DNA from: Microvirga massiliensis
Lineage (GTDB): Bacteria; Pseudomonadota; Alphaproteobacteria; Rhizobiales; Beijerinckiaceae
Reading direction: 5' to 3'
NCBI RefSeq assembly: GCF_001006805.1
Contig: NZ_LN811358.1
Span: forward strand, 254,412 to 318,411
DNA length: 64,000 bases
Below are positions 25,209-34,388 of the stretch, piece after piece; position 1 is the first letter of the stretch; each line of letters starts with the position of its first letter. The notes below the pieces were generated by a model that ran no database searches, was not told the DNA's origin, and saw only the letters and a program-made list of their open reading frames with translations. The translations under genes and the position numbers were made by a program.

Positions 25209-25592
25209 TTACGCGCCGCAGACAGCCTCGATCTTGCTCTTCAGGGTCTGTGCGTTGAAAGGCTTGACGATGTAGTTGTTGACGCCTGCCTTCTTGGCGG
25301 CGATGACGTTCTCGGTCTTCGACTCGGCCGTCACCATGATGAAGGGAGTAGTGCGCAGGGAATCGTCGGCCCGGACGTGGCGAAGCAGCTCGTAGCCGGT
25401 CATCGGCTCCATATTCCAGTCGGAGATCACGAGCCCATAGGATTTCTGCTTGAGCTTCTGGAGTGCGGTCGTTCCGTCCGATGCGTCGTCGATATCCTCG
25501 AATCCAAGCTGCTTGAGCAGGTTGCGAATGATCCGAACCATCGTCTGATAATCATCGACGACGAGAATCGGCATCGCGAGGTCTAGCGCCAT
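25209..25592 (-). CDS. cheY: Single-domain response regulator CheY
   Basis: This 127-residue receiver has an intact active site: acidic pair in VVDD (13-14), phospho-acceptor Asp in LVISDWNMEP (about 57), switch Thr in MVTAES and Lys in VKPF. It closely follows the flagellar-motor CheY type of alphaproteobacteria (AMPILVVDDYQTMVRIIRNLLKQLGF). It is first in a cheY-cheZ unit. The start at 25592 gives the familiar MALDLAMPIL start though the upstream GGAGGG is unusually close; ATG 25574 is possible. Function in motor switching is likely but not proven. Confidence 0.92.
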   Translation of the reverse strand: MALDLAMPILVVDDYQTMVRIIRNLLKQLGFEDIDDASDGTTALQKLKQKSYGLVISDWNMEPMTGYELLRHVRADDSLRTTPFIMVTAESKTENVIAAKKAGVNNYIVKPFNAQTLKSKIEAVCGA

Positions 25593-25790
25593 CCCTCCGG
25601 CTCCGCTTCAGGGCTGCCTTTCTGGCAGCGTCAAATTGAACTTGGCTCTCCAGGAGCCATCGTGCGGAGCCTAAGTCGTCGCCCGTTTCGAAGCGGTTAA
25701 TCGCGCATCGAGGGGCGCGGCACCAATTCCGGATCCTCCCATGCTTGACCGGCTGGGTGGTTTTCTACAGGTTCCCGGCCTCATCGGACC

Positions 25791-26810
25791 ATGCCATCTT
25801 CCTTCACCCTTTCCCGGAATCCTTCCGCCCCTCCGCAGGCGCTTGCCGGCGCGACGGTTGCGATCGGCAATTTCGATGGGCTGCACCGGGGCCACCAGCA
25901 CCTCGTCGGAGCTGCCCGGGATGCGGCACAGGCGAACGGGCGCCCGAGCGCTGTCCTGACCTTCGAGCCTCATCCGCGCACCTGGTTCAACCCGCAGAAT
26001 CCGGTGTTCCGGCTCACGCCTGAACCCGTGAAGCTTGCCGTCCTCGAGCAACTCGGCATCAACGGAGCCTTCGTCGAGACGTTCGGACCGGCCCTGGCAG
26101 CGCTCTCTCCCGAGGAATTCGTCGGCTCGCTTTTGGTCGGGCGGCTCGGGGTCGGAGCGGTCGTGGCTGGGCACGATTTCCGTTTCGGGCGGGGACGCTC
26201 CGGGAATCCAGAGCAACTCGCGGCACTTTGCGGAGCGGCCGGTATTTCGTGCCTGATCGTTCCGGCAGTCTCCGCGGAGGGCGAGATCATCTCCTCGACC
26301 CTAATTCGTCGCCTTCTCGAAGAGGGACGTGTGCAGGAGGCGAACCAACTCCTCGGCTATCGGTGGCTCGTTCGCGCCAGCGTGCAGCATGGCGACAAGC
26401 GCGGGCGGATTCTCGGATATCCGACGGCCAACCTTCGGCTCGATGATGATTGCCGGCTCCGGCACGGGATCTACGCAGTTCGGGTCCGCCTCGGTAATCG
26501 GGTCCATGACGGTGTCGCAAGCTTCGGGCGACGGCCGACCTTCGACGATGGCGCCCCATTGCTCGAGGTCCACCTCTTCGCATTCGAGGGAGACCTTTAC
26601 GGCTCGACGATCGATGTCGAATTCGTCGCCTGGATTCGCGGCGAGGAGCGGTTCGCAAGTGTTGAGACCCTCGTCGCCCGCATGGACCGCGACTCGCAGG
26701 AGGCGCGAGATCATCTCCGGACCGCGACCGAGCGCTCCTTCATCGAGGCGTTTGCTGCTGCAGCGCAGGCTTCCGGCGACGCTTTATTCCCATCGGGCGG
26801 CAGTCTATAA
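25791..26810 (+). CDS. ribF: Bifunctional riboflavin kinase/FAD synthetase RibF
   Basis: RibF converts riboflavin to FMN and FAD. The 339-residue protein has the N-terminal adenylyltransferase (GNFDGLHRGHQHLV with the HxGH-type motif, FEPHPRTWF, ISSTLIRRLL) and the C-terminal kinase (GDKRGRILGYPTANLRL with the PTAN motif, GVASFGRRPTF, LLEVHLFAFEGDLYG). It precedes ileS and lspA in the order seen in related genomes. The start at 25791 has only a weak ribosome site. A 167-base gap before ileS shows no gene. Confidence 0.96.
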   Translation: MPSSFTLSRNPSAPPQALAGATVAIGNFDGLHRGHQHLVGAARDAAQANGRPSAVLTFEPHPRTWFNPQNPVFRLTPEPVKLAVLEQLGINGAFVETFGPALAALSPEEFVGSLLVGRLGVGAVVAGHDFRFGRGRSGNPEQLAALCGAAGISCLIVPAVSAEGEIISSTLIRRLLEEGRVQEANQLLGYRWLVRASVQHGDKRGRILGYPTANLRLDDDCRLRHGIYAVRVRLGNRVHDGVASFGRRPTFDDGAPLLEVHLFAFEGDLYGSTIDVEFVAWIRGEERFASVETLVARMDRDSQEARDHLRTATERSFIEAFAAAAQASGDALFPSGGSL

Positions 26811-26977
26811 GGCTGGCCATGTCCATGATCCGACGGGCCTCCCGCGCGGCCTGTGTCCCGCGCGCCCTGCGAATTACCGGCCCGGCCTCGGCCTGATCGT
26901 GCCGAAGGCCGGGGAACTGCTCCGCGCCCCTGTTCCGCCAAGCGGCTTCGCTCGAAGCCGCCCGACCGCTCGATGCT

Positions 26978-29932
26978 ATGAACGACCAGCCTCCCAAGTC
27001 CGCAGCCACGGCTCGCGACTATTCCGAAACTCTCTTTCTGCCGCAGACGGATTTCCCGATGCGCGCCGGTCTTCCGCAGCGCGAGCCCGCGCTCTTGGAG
27101 CGGTGGAACGAGATGGCGCTCTACCGCCGCATGCGCGAGCGCGCCGAAGGCCGGCCCCGCTTCATCCTTCACGACGGCCCACCCTACGCCAACGGCAACA
27201 TCCATATCGGGCATGCCCTCAACAAGATCCTCAAGGACATCATCGTCCGCTCTCAGAGCATGCTCGGCTACGATTCCAACTACGTTCCGGGCTGGGACTG
27301 TCACGGCCTGCCGATCGAATGGAAGATCGAGGAGGAGTATCGCCGCAAGGGTCGCAACAAGGACGATGTGCCGGTGATCGAGTTCCGGCGCGAGTGCCGG
27401 GCCTTTGCCGAGAAATGGATTGATATCCAGCGGGACGAATTCCGCCGTCTCGGCGTCGAGGGTGACTGGGAGCACTATTATTCGACGATGGCTTTCGATG
27501 CCGAGGCGCAGATCGCCCGCGAGATCATGAGCTTCGCCGAAACCGGCCAGCTCTATCGCGGCTCGAAGCCCGTGATGTGGTCCTCCGTCGAGAAGACCGC
27601 TCTCGCCGAAGCCGAGGTGGAATATCAAGAGAAGACCTCGCCGACGATCTGGGTGAAGTTCCCGATCATCCGGACTCTCGACCAGGATCTCGCCAATGCG
27701 TCGGTCGTGATCTGGACCACGACACCCTGGACAATCCCCGCGAACCGCGCGATCGCTTTCGGGGGCGACATCGATTACGGGCTGTATCGCGTCACCGAGG
27801 CGCCCGAGGACAACTGGGCCAAGACCGGTGATCTCCTCGTCTTGGCAGACAAGCTCGCCGCAGATGTCTTCGCGGCAGCGCGGGTGACCGCGTACGAGCG
27901 AGTCAAGGGCGTTCTGTCGGTCATGATCGAGCGTTGCGCTCATCCCTTCCGCGGGGCCGAAGGCGCCGGCGGCTATTGGGATTTCGACGTTCCGGTGCTT
28001 CCGGCTGATTATGTGACGGACGATGCGGGGACGGGTTTCGTCCACACGGCGCCCGGCCATGGTGCGGACGACTACAACACCTTCGTGCGCCACAGGGCGG
28101 TGTTCGAGGCCTGCGGTACCCGCGAAGTCCCGCATACGGTCGCCGAGGACTCTTCCTATTTCGCGAACGTGCCGTTCTTCGCGGGCGAGCGGATCTACGA
28201 CGATAAGGGCAAGGATGCCGGCGCGAACGAAGCCGTGATCCGCAAGCTCATCGAGGTCGGCGCGCTCCTCGCGCGCGGGCGTCTCAAGCACCAGTATCCG
28301 CATTCCTGGCGCTCCAAGGCGCCGCTCCTGTTCCGCAACACGCCGCAATGGTTCATCGCCATGGACAAGCCGCTGTCGGGCGAGGGGGACACCCTTCGCA
28401 CGCGCGCGCTTTCGGCGATCCGGACAGTGCAGTGGGTGCCGGAGAGTGGCGAGAACCGCATCACCGGCATGATCGAGAACCGCCCGGACTGGGTTGTCTC
28501 GCGCCAGCGGGCCTGGGGTGTTCCCATCACGGTGTTCGTCGATCGCGAGAGCCAGGCGGTCCTCGTCGATCAGCGCGTCAACGCGGCGATCGCAACGGCC
28601 TTCGAGGCGGAGGGTGCCGATGCATGGTTCGCGGATGACGGCAGCCGGTTCCTGGAGCCGTTCGGGTATGATCCCACGCGCTACGAGAAGGTGACCGATA
28701 TTCTCGATGTCTGGTTCGATTCAGGCTCGACCCACAGCTTCACGCTCGAGAAGCGCGAGGATCTCGCCGCAAACCGCAAGGTCGATGGCGGTCCGGACAG
28801 CGTGATGTACCTCGAGGGCTCGGACCAGCATCGCGGCTGGTTCCATTCCTCGCTGCTCGAAAGCTGCGGCACCCGCGGCCGCGCACCCTACGACGTCGTC
28901 CTCACTCACGGCTTCGTGCTCGATGAGAAGGGACAGAAGATGTCGAAATCGCTCGGCAACGTGACGGCACCGCAGAACGTCATCAAGACGTCGGGTGCGG
29001 ACATCCTTCGCCTCTGGGTCGCCGCCTCGGACTACTCCGACGATCTTCGCATCGGTCCGGAGATCCTGAAGACTTTCGTCGAGACCTATCGCAAGCTGCG
29101 TAACACCGTGCGCTGGATGCTCGGGTCCCTGCATCATTTCCGGCCCGAGGATCGGATGCCGGCGGAGGAGATGCCCGAGCTCGAGCGCTTCATCCTGCAT
29201 CGGCTTGCGGAACTCGACGGCGAGATCCGGGAAGCCTACCGCGAATTCGACACGAAGCGGATCGTGGCGCTTCTGAACGGCTTCATGACCGTCGATCTCT
29301 CCGCATTCTACTTCGACATCCGCAAGGACACGCTGTACTGCGATCCCCGCTCGAGCACTGCTCGCAAGAGTGCGCTGACAGTGATCGATCAGGCCTTCCG
29401 CTGCGTGACGCTCTGGCTCGCACCGATCCTCGCCTTCACGGCGGAGGAGGCTTGGCTCGCGCGTCATCCGGATGGAGAATCGGTGCACCTCGAAACATTT
29501 CCGGACGTGCCGCAGACCTGGATCGATGAGATCCTGGCCGCACGCTGGGCCAAGGTGCGCCGGGTCCGCCGCGTCGTGACCGGGGCGCTCGAGATCGAGC
29601 GGGCGAACAAGCGGATCGGCGCCAGCCTGGAGGCCGCGCCGCGGGTGTTCATCAATGACGATGAACTCTTCGCAGCAGTCGAGGGACTCGATCTCGCGGA
29701 GATCTGCATCACCTCCGCCCTCAAGCTCGAGCGCGGGGAGGGCCCCGCCGGGGCCTTCCGTCTCGACGACGTCCGCGGCGTCGCCGTTGTCTATGAGCCC
29801 GCCGAGGGACGCAAATGCGCTCGCTCCTGGAAGATCACCCCAGAGGTCGGGTCCGATCCCGAATATCCGGACGTGACCCCCCGCGATGCCGAAGCGCTGC
29901 GGGAATGGGAAGTTGCGAGGAAGGCGGCATGA
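26978..29932 (+). CDS. ileS: Isoleucine--tRNA ligase
   Basis: IleRS charges tRNA-Ile and edits valine. The 984-residue class I enzyme has the HIGH motif (GNIHIGHALNKI), the CP1 editing domain with TTTPWTIPANRAI and GTGFVHTAPGHGADD, the KMSKS motif (KGQKMSKSLGN) and an anticodon-binding domain; the far C-terminus ends ...YPDVTPRDAEALREWEVARKAA. Length is normal for the alphaproteobacterial form. A palindromic repeat region separates it from lspA, which otherwise forms the usual ileS-lspA pair. Confidence 0.98.
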   Translation: MNDQPPKSAATARDYSETLFLPQTDFPMRAGLPQREPALLERWNEMALYRRMRERAEGRPRFILHDGPPYANGNIHIGHALNKILKDIIVRSQSMLGYDSNYVPGWDCHGLPIEWKIEEEYRRKGRNKDDVPVIEFRRECRAFAEKWIDIQRDEFRRLGVEGDWEHYYSTMAFDAEAQIAREIMSFAETGQLYRGSKPVMWSSVEKTALAEAEVEYQEKTSPTIWVKFPIIRTLDQDLANASVVIWTTTPWTIPANRAIAFGGDIDYGLYRVTEAPEDNWAKTGDLLVLADKLAADVFAAARVTAYERVKGVLSVMIERCAHPFRGAEGAGGYWDFDVPVLPADYVTDDAGTGFVHTAPGHGADDYNTFVRHRAVFEACGTREVPHTVAEDSSYFANVPFFAGERIYDDKGKDAGANEAVIRKLIEVGALLARGRLKHQYPHSWRSKAPLLFRNTPQWFIAMDKPLSGEGDTLRTRALSAIRTVQWVPESGENRITGMIENRPDWVVSRQRAWGVPITVFVDRESQAVLVDQRVNAAIATAFEAEGADAWFADDGSRFLEPFGYDPTRYEKVTDILDVWFDSGSTHSFTLEKREDLAANRKVDGGPDSVMYLEGSDQHRGWFHSSLLESCGTRGRAPYDVVLTHGFVLDEKGQKMSKSLGNVTAPQNVIKTSGADILRLWVAASDYSDDLRIGPEILKTFVETYRKLRNTVRWMLGSLHHFRPEDRMPAEEMPELERFILHRLAELDGEIREAYREFDTKRIVALLNGFMTVDLSAFYFDIRKDTLYCDPRSSTARKSALTVIDQAFRCVTLWLAPILAFTAEEAWLARHPDGESVHLETFPDVPQTWIDEILAARWAKVRRVRRVVTGALEIERANKRIGASLEAAPRVFINDDELFAAVEGLDLAEICITSALKLERGEGPAGAFRLDDVRGVAVVYEPAEGRKCARSWKITPEVGSDPEYPDVTPRDAEALREWEVARKAA

Positions 29933-29946
29933 GTCCCGGCGGCGAT

Positions 29947-30128
29947 GCTGCCACCCTCACACGGCTGCTACGCAGCCGACCTCTCCCGTCGGGGGAGAGG
30001 TGGAGCGCGCGCAGCCGGCACATCACCTCTCCCCTGGCGGGAGAGATCGCCCCAATTTGGCAGAACGAACCCAAATGTATATTCCTCCTCGTGGGAGAGG
30101 TCGCCCCGGAAGGGCGGGTGAGGGGGGA
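29947..30128. repeat. Dispersed intergenic palindromic repeat between ileS and lspA
   Basis: The 29933-30185 gap is filled by several arms of a repeat containing CCTCTCCC / GGGAGAGG blocks. The right end (30093-30126) reads as the inverse of 51208-51242 with about one mismatch plus a shift in a G-run. It is noncoding and would fold extensively in the ileS-lspA transcript. Confidence 0.8.
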
Positions 30129-30185
30129 AACACTGCGTTTCCCCAACAATAGGCTCCCTTGTCATCACCCGACCGGCAGGAAGCC

Positions 30186-30689
30186 GTGAACGCGTCGCGC
30201 CTCGGCATCTCGACTGCTGTCGCGGTCATGCTCGTCGATCAGGTAACGAAGCTTTATCTTCTGTATCTTTACGATCTTCCCTTGCGTGAGCCTGTCCGGC
30301 TCGCGCCGTTTCTGGATCTCATCGTCGTCTGGAATCGTGGAATTTCGTATGGGCTCTTCCAGCAACACAACGACCTCGGCCGTTGGCTCCTCATCGGAAT
30401 TTCGCTCGTCGCAGCACTCGCTTTGGGGGCCTGGATCAGGAGAACGCAGAGCACCCTCCTTGCGCTTTCCCTGGGTCTCATCGCCGGGGGCGCGGTCGGG
30501 AACGCCATCGACCGCATCGCCCATGGCGCGGTGTTCGACTTCATCCATTTCCACGTGATGTCGTTCTCGTGGTACGTCTTCAATGTGGCAGACGCGGCCA
30601 TCGTTGCGGGTGTTCTCGGGCTCCTCTATGACTCCTTCGTCATCGAGAAGAGGCGGAGTGGCCCAAGATCACGGCGGGCCGGAGCATGA
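30186..30689 (+). CDS. lspA: Lipoprotein signal peptidase LspA
   Basis: LspA cleaves the signal peptide of diacylated prolipoproteins in the inner membrane. The 167-residue protein has four transmembrane segments and the two catalytic Asp regions: GNAIDRIAHGAVFDFIHF and FNVADAAI, plus the conserved WNRGISYGLF. I choose GTG 30186 because GGCAGG lies 5 bases upstream and it gives the usual short N-terminus; a TTG at 30159 is the alternative. It would process the META lipoprotein found elsewhere in this window. Confidence 0.94.
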   Translation: MNASRLGISTAVAVMLVDQVTKLYLLYLYDLPLREPVRLAPFLDLIVVWNRGISYGLFQQHNDLGRWLLIGISLVAALALGAWIRRTQSTLLALSLGLIAGGAVGNAIDRIAHGAVFDFIHFHVMSFSWYVFNVADAAIVAGVLGLLYDSFVIEKRRSGPRSRRAGA

Positions 30690-30810
30690 CCCGGCGTGAA
30701 CGCCACATGTTCGCCGGAATGGAGCATCAGGCCTGCGGGCGCATGATCCGGTCTCGAGGCCGAGGAGACCAGGGCGGTAAAAGCCCAGGGGAAGACTAGG
30801 TGGGGTTGCT

Positions 30811-31419
30811 ATGAAGCATGCGCGTTTCAGTTCCTTGCTCGTCTGCGCGGCTGCGCTGGCGCTTGCTACCGCTCTGCCGGCTGCGGCGCAGGAAGAGGGC
30901 GCAGCGGTGAAGAGCCTCCTCGGGAACATGGGGATCATCCCGAAGGATCCGCCGCGGATCGATTATCGGGAGCGCGCTCCGCTCGTGGTGCCGCCCCAGT
31001 TGAACCTTCCTCCGCCGGTCGATTCGAAGGCCGTCGAGGCACACGCCAGCTGGCCCCGGGATCCCGACGTCGCAGCTGCCCGGCGCGAAGCCGCGGAAGC
31101 GTCGAAGCGCTACGAGGAGACCGACTATTATCGCCTGAACCGTAATTCGCGGCTCAGCATCGAGGAGCTACGGGGCTATGGTCGGCGGCCAGGTGCACAG
31201 ATTACGACCCCGTACCGAGGACCGAGCGAGAAATCCAGGCTCGAACCGGAGGAGTTGCGCACGCCCAGCCAACTCGCGGAGCGCAACTCCGCGCCGCTCG
31301 AGCGGCGCTACTTGAGTGATCCGCCGGCGGGTCTGCTGAGTCCGGCCCCCGGAGCGCCTGTGAAAGCCACTCAGGAACCCCCGATCGACCACGCCTATGA
31401 GCGTTGGATGGGGCGCTGA
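30811..31419 (+). CDS. Conserved secreted protein of unknown function
   Basis: No characterised family is recognised. The 202-residue product has a clear Sec signal (KHARFSSLLVCAAALALATALPAAAQ) and a mature part rich in Pro, Arg and Glu with low predicted order: KDPPRIDYRERAPLVVPPQLNLPPP, YRLNRNSRLSIEELRGYG, HAYERWMGR at the end. It lies between lspA and a pair of M16 peptidases, a position conserved in relatives as far as I recall, which suggests an envelope role. The start is well defined by the signal peptide. Confidence 0.8.
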   Translation: MKHARFSSLLVCAAALALATALPAAAQEEGAAVKSLLGNMGIIPKDPPRIDYRERAPLVVPPQLNLPPPVDSKAVEAHASWPRDPDVAAARREAAEASKRYEETDYYRLNRNSRLSIEELRGYGRRPGAQITTPYRGPSEKSRLEPEELRTPSQLAERNSAPLERRYLSDPPAGLLSPAPGAPVKATQEPPIDHAYERWMGR

Positions 31420-31460
31420 CGATAGCCTCCCTCTCTCCTCCGCCGATCGTGTCGCATCGG

Positions 31461-31497
31461 CGCGATGTGCGGCTGCGCTTGCTTGTCGCACATCGCG
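31461..31497. other. Strong hairpin upstream of the M16 peptidase genes
   Basis: A perfect 11-bp stem, CGCGATGTGCG at 31461-31471 with its complement at 31487-31497, encloses a 15-base loop. It lies 42 bases after the secreted-protein stop and 49 before the M16 start. Lack of a T-run argues against a classical terminator; it may be a mRNA processing or regulatory structure. Confidence 0.5.
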
Positions 31498-31545
31498 GCA
31501 TAAGTCCGTTGCGTCGAGTTACTGTTCCTTGCCGAGAGGTCTCCC

Positions 31546-32877
31546 TTGATCGCGAATAGCGCTTCTCCGCTCAGCTTGCGCACCGAGGCTTCGCCCCTTG
31601 GCGGAACGAATGGCGGAGGACCGCTCGTCCAGTCCTTCACGCTCGGTAATGGCCTCGATGTCGTCGTTGTCCCGGATCATCGCGTTCCGGTGGTGACGCA
31701 CATGATCTGGTATCGGAACGGCTCCGCAGACGACCCGATCGGGAAGTCGGGCATCGCGCATTTCCTCGAGCATCTGATGTTCAAGGGGACGGAGCGGCAT
31801 CCGGCCGGTGAATTCTCGAAGGTGGTCTCGAGCCTCGGTGGGCAGGAGAATGCCTTCACGTCGTTCGATTACACCGCCTACTTTCAGCGGGTGGCACGTG
31901 AGCATCTTGGCACGATGATGGAGTTCGAAGCCGATCGCATGACCGGCTTGAGCTTCGACGAAAGCGTCGTCACGCCCGAGCGGGAAGTCGTGCTCGAGGA
32001 GCGGCGGATGCGTGTCGAAACGGATCCGTCGGCCCAGCTCTCCGAGGCCATGGCAGCCTCGCTCTTCATGCATCACCCTTACGGTATCCCGATCATCGGC
32101 TGGATGCACGAGATCGAGGGGCTCACGCGCGAGGATGCGCTCTCCTATTACCGCCGGTTCTATACGCCGGAGAATGCGATCCTCGTAGTGGCGGGAGACG
32201 TTACCGCCGATACCGTGCGCCGGCTCGCGGAGGGGACCTATGGCCGGATCGCTCCGCGCGGATCGCGCCCCGTGCGTTTCCGGCCGCGGGAGCCAGAGCC
32301 TCGCGCCATGCGTCACCTCACAGTGGCGGATCCGAAAGTCGAGCAGCCGACGCTGCAGCGACTCTACCTCGTTCCATCGAGCCAGACGGCCGAGAATGGC
32401 GAAGGGCAGGCGCTCGACCTCCTCGCCGAGGTGATCGGATCCGGCCCGACCTCCTTTCTCTATCGAAGGCTCGTCCTCGAGCGGCATGTCGCCGTGAATG
32501 CCGGAGCCTGGTACATGACCTCCGCGATGGACGACACCCGCTTCAGCGTCTACGCGGTTCCCGCACAGGGCGTCTCACTCGAGCAACTCGAGAAGGAAGT
32601 GGACGAGGCGCTGGCCAGCGTGCCCGGCGATGCGCTCGACCCCGCCGCGATCGAGCGTGCGAAAACCCGGCTTCTCGCGGAAACCGTCTATCAGACGGAC
32701 AGCCAGTCGTCGCTTGCCCGCATCTATGGCTCCGCGCTCGCGATCGGTGAAACGATCGAGCAGGTGCAGCGGTGGCCGGAAGAAGTCGAAGCCGTCACGC
32801 GAGAGCAACTCGCTAGCGTCGCGGAGCGATATCTCGTGTCGCGCCGGTCGGTGACGGGTTACCTTGAGAAGGCATAA
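31546..32877 (+). CDS. M16 family zinc peptidase (catalytic subunit)
   Basis: This 443-residue M16B-type peptidase has the inverted zinc motif HFLEH (His72, Glu75, His76) and the downstream Glu region EREVVLEERR. The second half has the DDTRFSVYAVPAQG and AIERAKTRLLAE features. It is followed at once by a homologue lacking the zinc motif, so the active enzyme is probably a heterodimer. No signal peptide is obvious; the first residues are MIANSASPLSLRTEA. The start is TTG 31546 with GAGAGGT just upstream. Substrates of bacterial M16 pairs are mostly unknown peptides. Confidence 0.92.
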   Translation: MIANSASPLSLRTEASPLGGTNGGGPLVQSFTLGNGLDVVVVPDHRVPVVTHMIWYRNGSADDPIGKSGIAHFLEHLMFKGTERHPAGEFSKVVSSLGGQENAFTSFDYTAYFQRVAREHLGTMMEFEADRMTGLSFDESVVTPEREVVLEERRMRVETDPSAQLSEAMAASLFMHHPYGIPIIGWMHEIEGLTREDALSYYRRFYTPENAILVVAGDVTADTVRRLAEGTYGRIAPRGSRPVRFRPREPEPRAMRHLTVADPKVEQPTLQRLYLVPSSQTAENGEGQALDLLAEVIGSGPTSFLYRRLVLERHVAVNAGAWYMTSAMDDTRFSVYAVPAQGVSLEQLEKEVDEALASVPGDALDPAAIERAKTRLLAETVYQTDSQSSLARIYGSALAIGETIEQVQRWPEEVEAVTREQLASVAERYLVSRRSVTGYLEKA

Positions 32878-32890
32878 GGGGAACATCTCG

Positions 32891-34174
32891 ATGACGATGA
32901 AGACCACCATCGCTTCACGGGATGCGTCGCCCACGGCCGTGACCACCTTCGTGACTCCGCAGGGGATCGAAGTCTGGCAGGTCGCCTCCGACGTCGTTCC
33001 GCTCGTCGCGATGGCCTTCACCTTCGAAGGAGGGGCCGCCCAGGACCCGGCCGGTCGTCCGGGCGTCGCGCAGATGCTGGCACGCCTTCTCGACGAGGGC
33101 GCGGGCCCCTACGATTCCGATGCGTTCCAGGAGCGGATGGCGTCGCGCGCCATCGAGATCTCCTTCAATGCCGGGCCCGATGCGACCGGAGGCTCGTTGA
33201 AGACCCTCGTCCGGCATGTCGACGAAGCTTTCGAACTCCTCCGGCTGGCGCTTGCAGAACCGCGCTTCGACTTGCCTGCGGTCGAGCGTGTGAGAGCCCA
33301 GACGGTTGCAGGCCTACGTTATCAGCAGAACGATCCCGGCGTGATGGCCACGCGGCGGTTCTTCGCAGAGGGCTTCCCGGGGCATCCCTATGGTCGGCCG
33401 ACATCGGGCACGATCGAGAGCGTAGAGGCGATCACGCGCGATGATCTCGTCGCGCTCCATCGACGTGTCATGGGCCGGGATCGCGTGAAGGTCGCCGTCG
33501 TCGGGGCCATCGATGCGGAGCGACTCAGTCTGCTCGTCGACAAGGTCTTTGGCGAGCTTCCGGAGGCGGAACCCCTCACATCGGTTCCGCCCACGAGCCT
33601 TGGCGGGCGCGGTTCGCGCGTCGTCGTCGATCTCGACGTCCCGCAATCGGTCATCCGTTTCGGGACTGCCGGCATCCCGTGGCGCGATCCGGATTTCATC
33701 CCGGCCTATGTGCTCAACCACGTCCTAGGAGGAGGCGCCTTCACATCGCGTCTGTTCCAGGAGGTACGTGAGAAGCGGGGCCTCGCTTACAGCGTCGGAA
33801 CGTCTCTCGTGAGCTATCGGGCTGCGGCCATGACCTGGGGGTTCACGGCGACGAAGAACGAGCGCGTGGGCGAGTGCCTCGAAGTGATCGCCGGCGAACT
33901 GGCCCGTCTTCGCGCCGGGGGACCGACCGAGCAGGAATTGCAGAAGGCCAAGGACTATCTCGTCGGATCCTACGCCCTCGGCTTCGACACATCGACGAAG
34001 ATCGCCCACAATCTGGCGCAGATCGCGTTCGAGAACCTGGGCGTGGACTACGTGGCGCGCCGGAACGCGATGGTAACTGCCGTGACCGAGGAGGACGTGC
34101 AACGCGTCGCAGAGCGGATCCTCGGAGACGAGCGTCTGCTCGTCGTAATCGCAGGTCGGCCGACCGGCTTGTGA
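32891..34174 (+). CDS. M16 family protein, non-catalytic partner subunit
   Basis: This 427-residue M16 homologue has the HxxEH position reading AQMLARLLDEG, so it has no zinc site. It keeps the R/Y substrate-binding pair typical of the partner subunit (GGGAFTSRLFQEVREKRGLAYSVG). Together with the preceding gene it matches the two-gene M16B peptidase arrangement. AAGGGGAA, 7 bases before ATG 32891, sets the start; an earlier ATG at 32864 would overlap the upstream gene. A 214-base gap to pgi shows no gene. Confidence 0.9.
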   Translation: MTMKTTIASRDASPTAVTTFVTPQGIEVWQVASDVVPLVAMAFTFEGGAAQDPAGRPGVAQMLARLLDEGAGPYDSDAFQERMASRAIEISFNAGPDATGGSLKTLVRHVDEAFELLRLALAEPRFDLPAVERVRAQTVAGLRYQQNDPGVMATRRFFAEGFPGHPYGRPTSGTIESVEAITRDDLVALHRRVMGRDRVKVAVVGAIDAERLSLLVDKVFGELPEAEPLTSVPPTSLGGRGSRVVVDLDVPQSVIRFGTAGIPWRDPDFIPAYVLNHVLGGGAFTSRLFQEVREKRGLAYSVGTSLVSYRAAAMTWGFTATKNERVGECLEVIAGELARLRAGGPTEQELQKAKDYLVGSYALGFDTSTKIAHNLAQIAFENLGVDYVARRNAMVTAVTEEDVQRVAERILGDERLLVVIAGRPTGL

Positions 34175-34388
34175 GCCAATTACGGATCCCGCCGTATTGG
34201 ATGCTACACGTGTGATCCGCGACCCGGCATCGGGAGCCTCAGCCCTCCGGCTGAAGCCCTGCCGCTCCCAAGGCTTTGGGGCGCATGGCCTTTTCGGAAA
34301 TCCGGACGCCGTTGGAAGCGCCATGCTCTAGCCCGGAAGCGTCCGCTGCCCTATCGTCCGCGTCCTGGAGTCAGTCGGAGCGTCTTTG

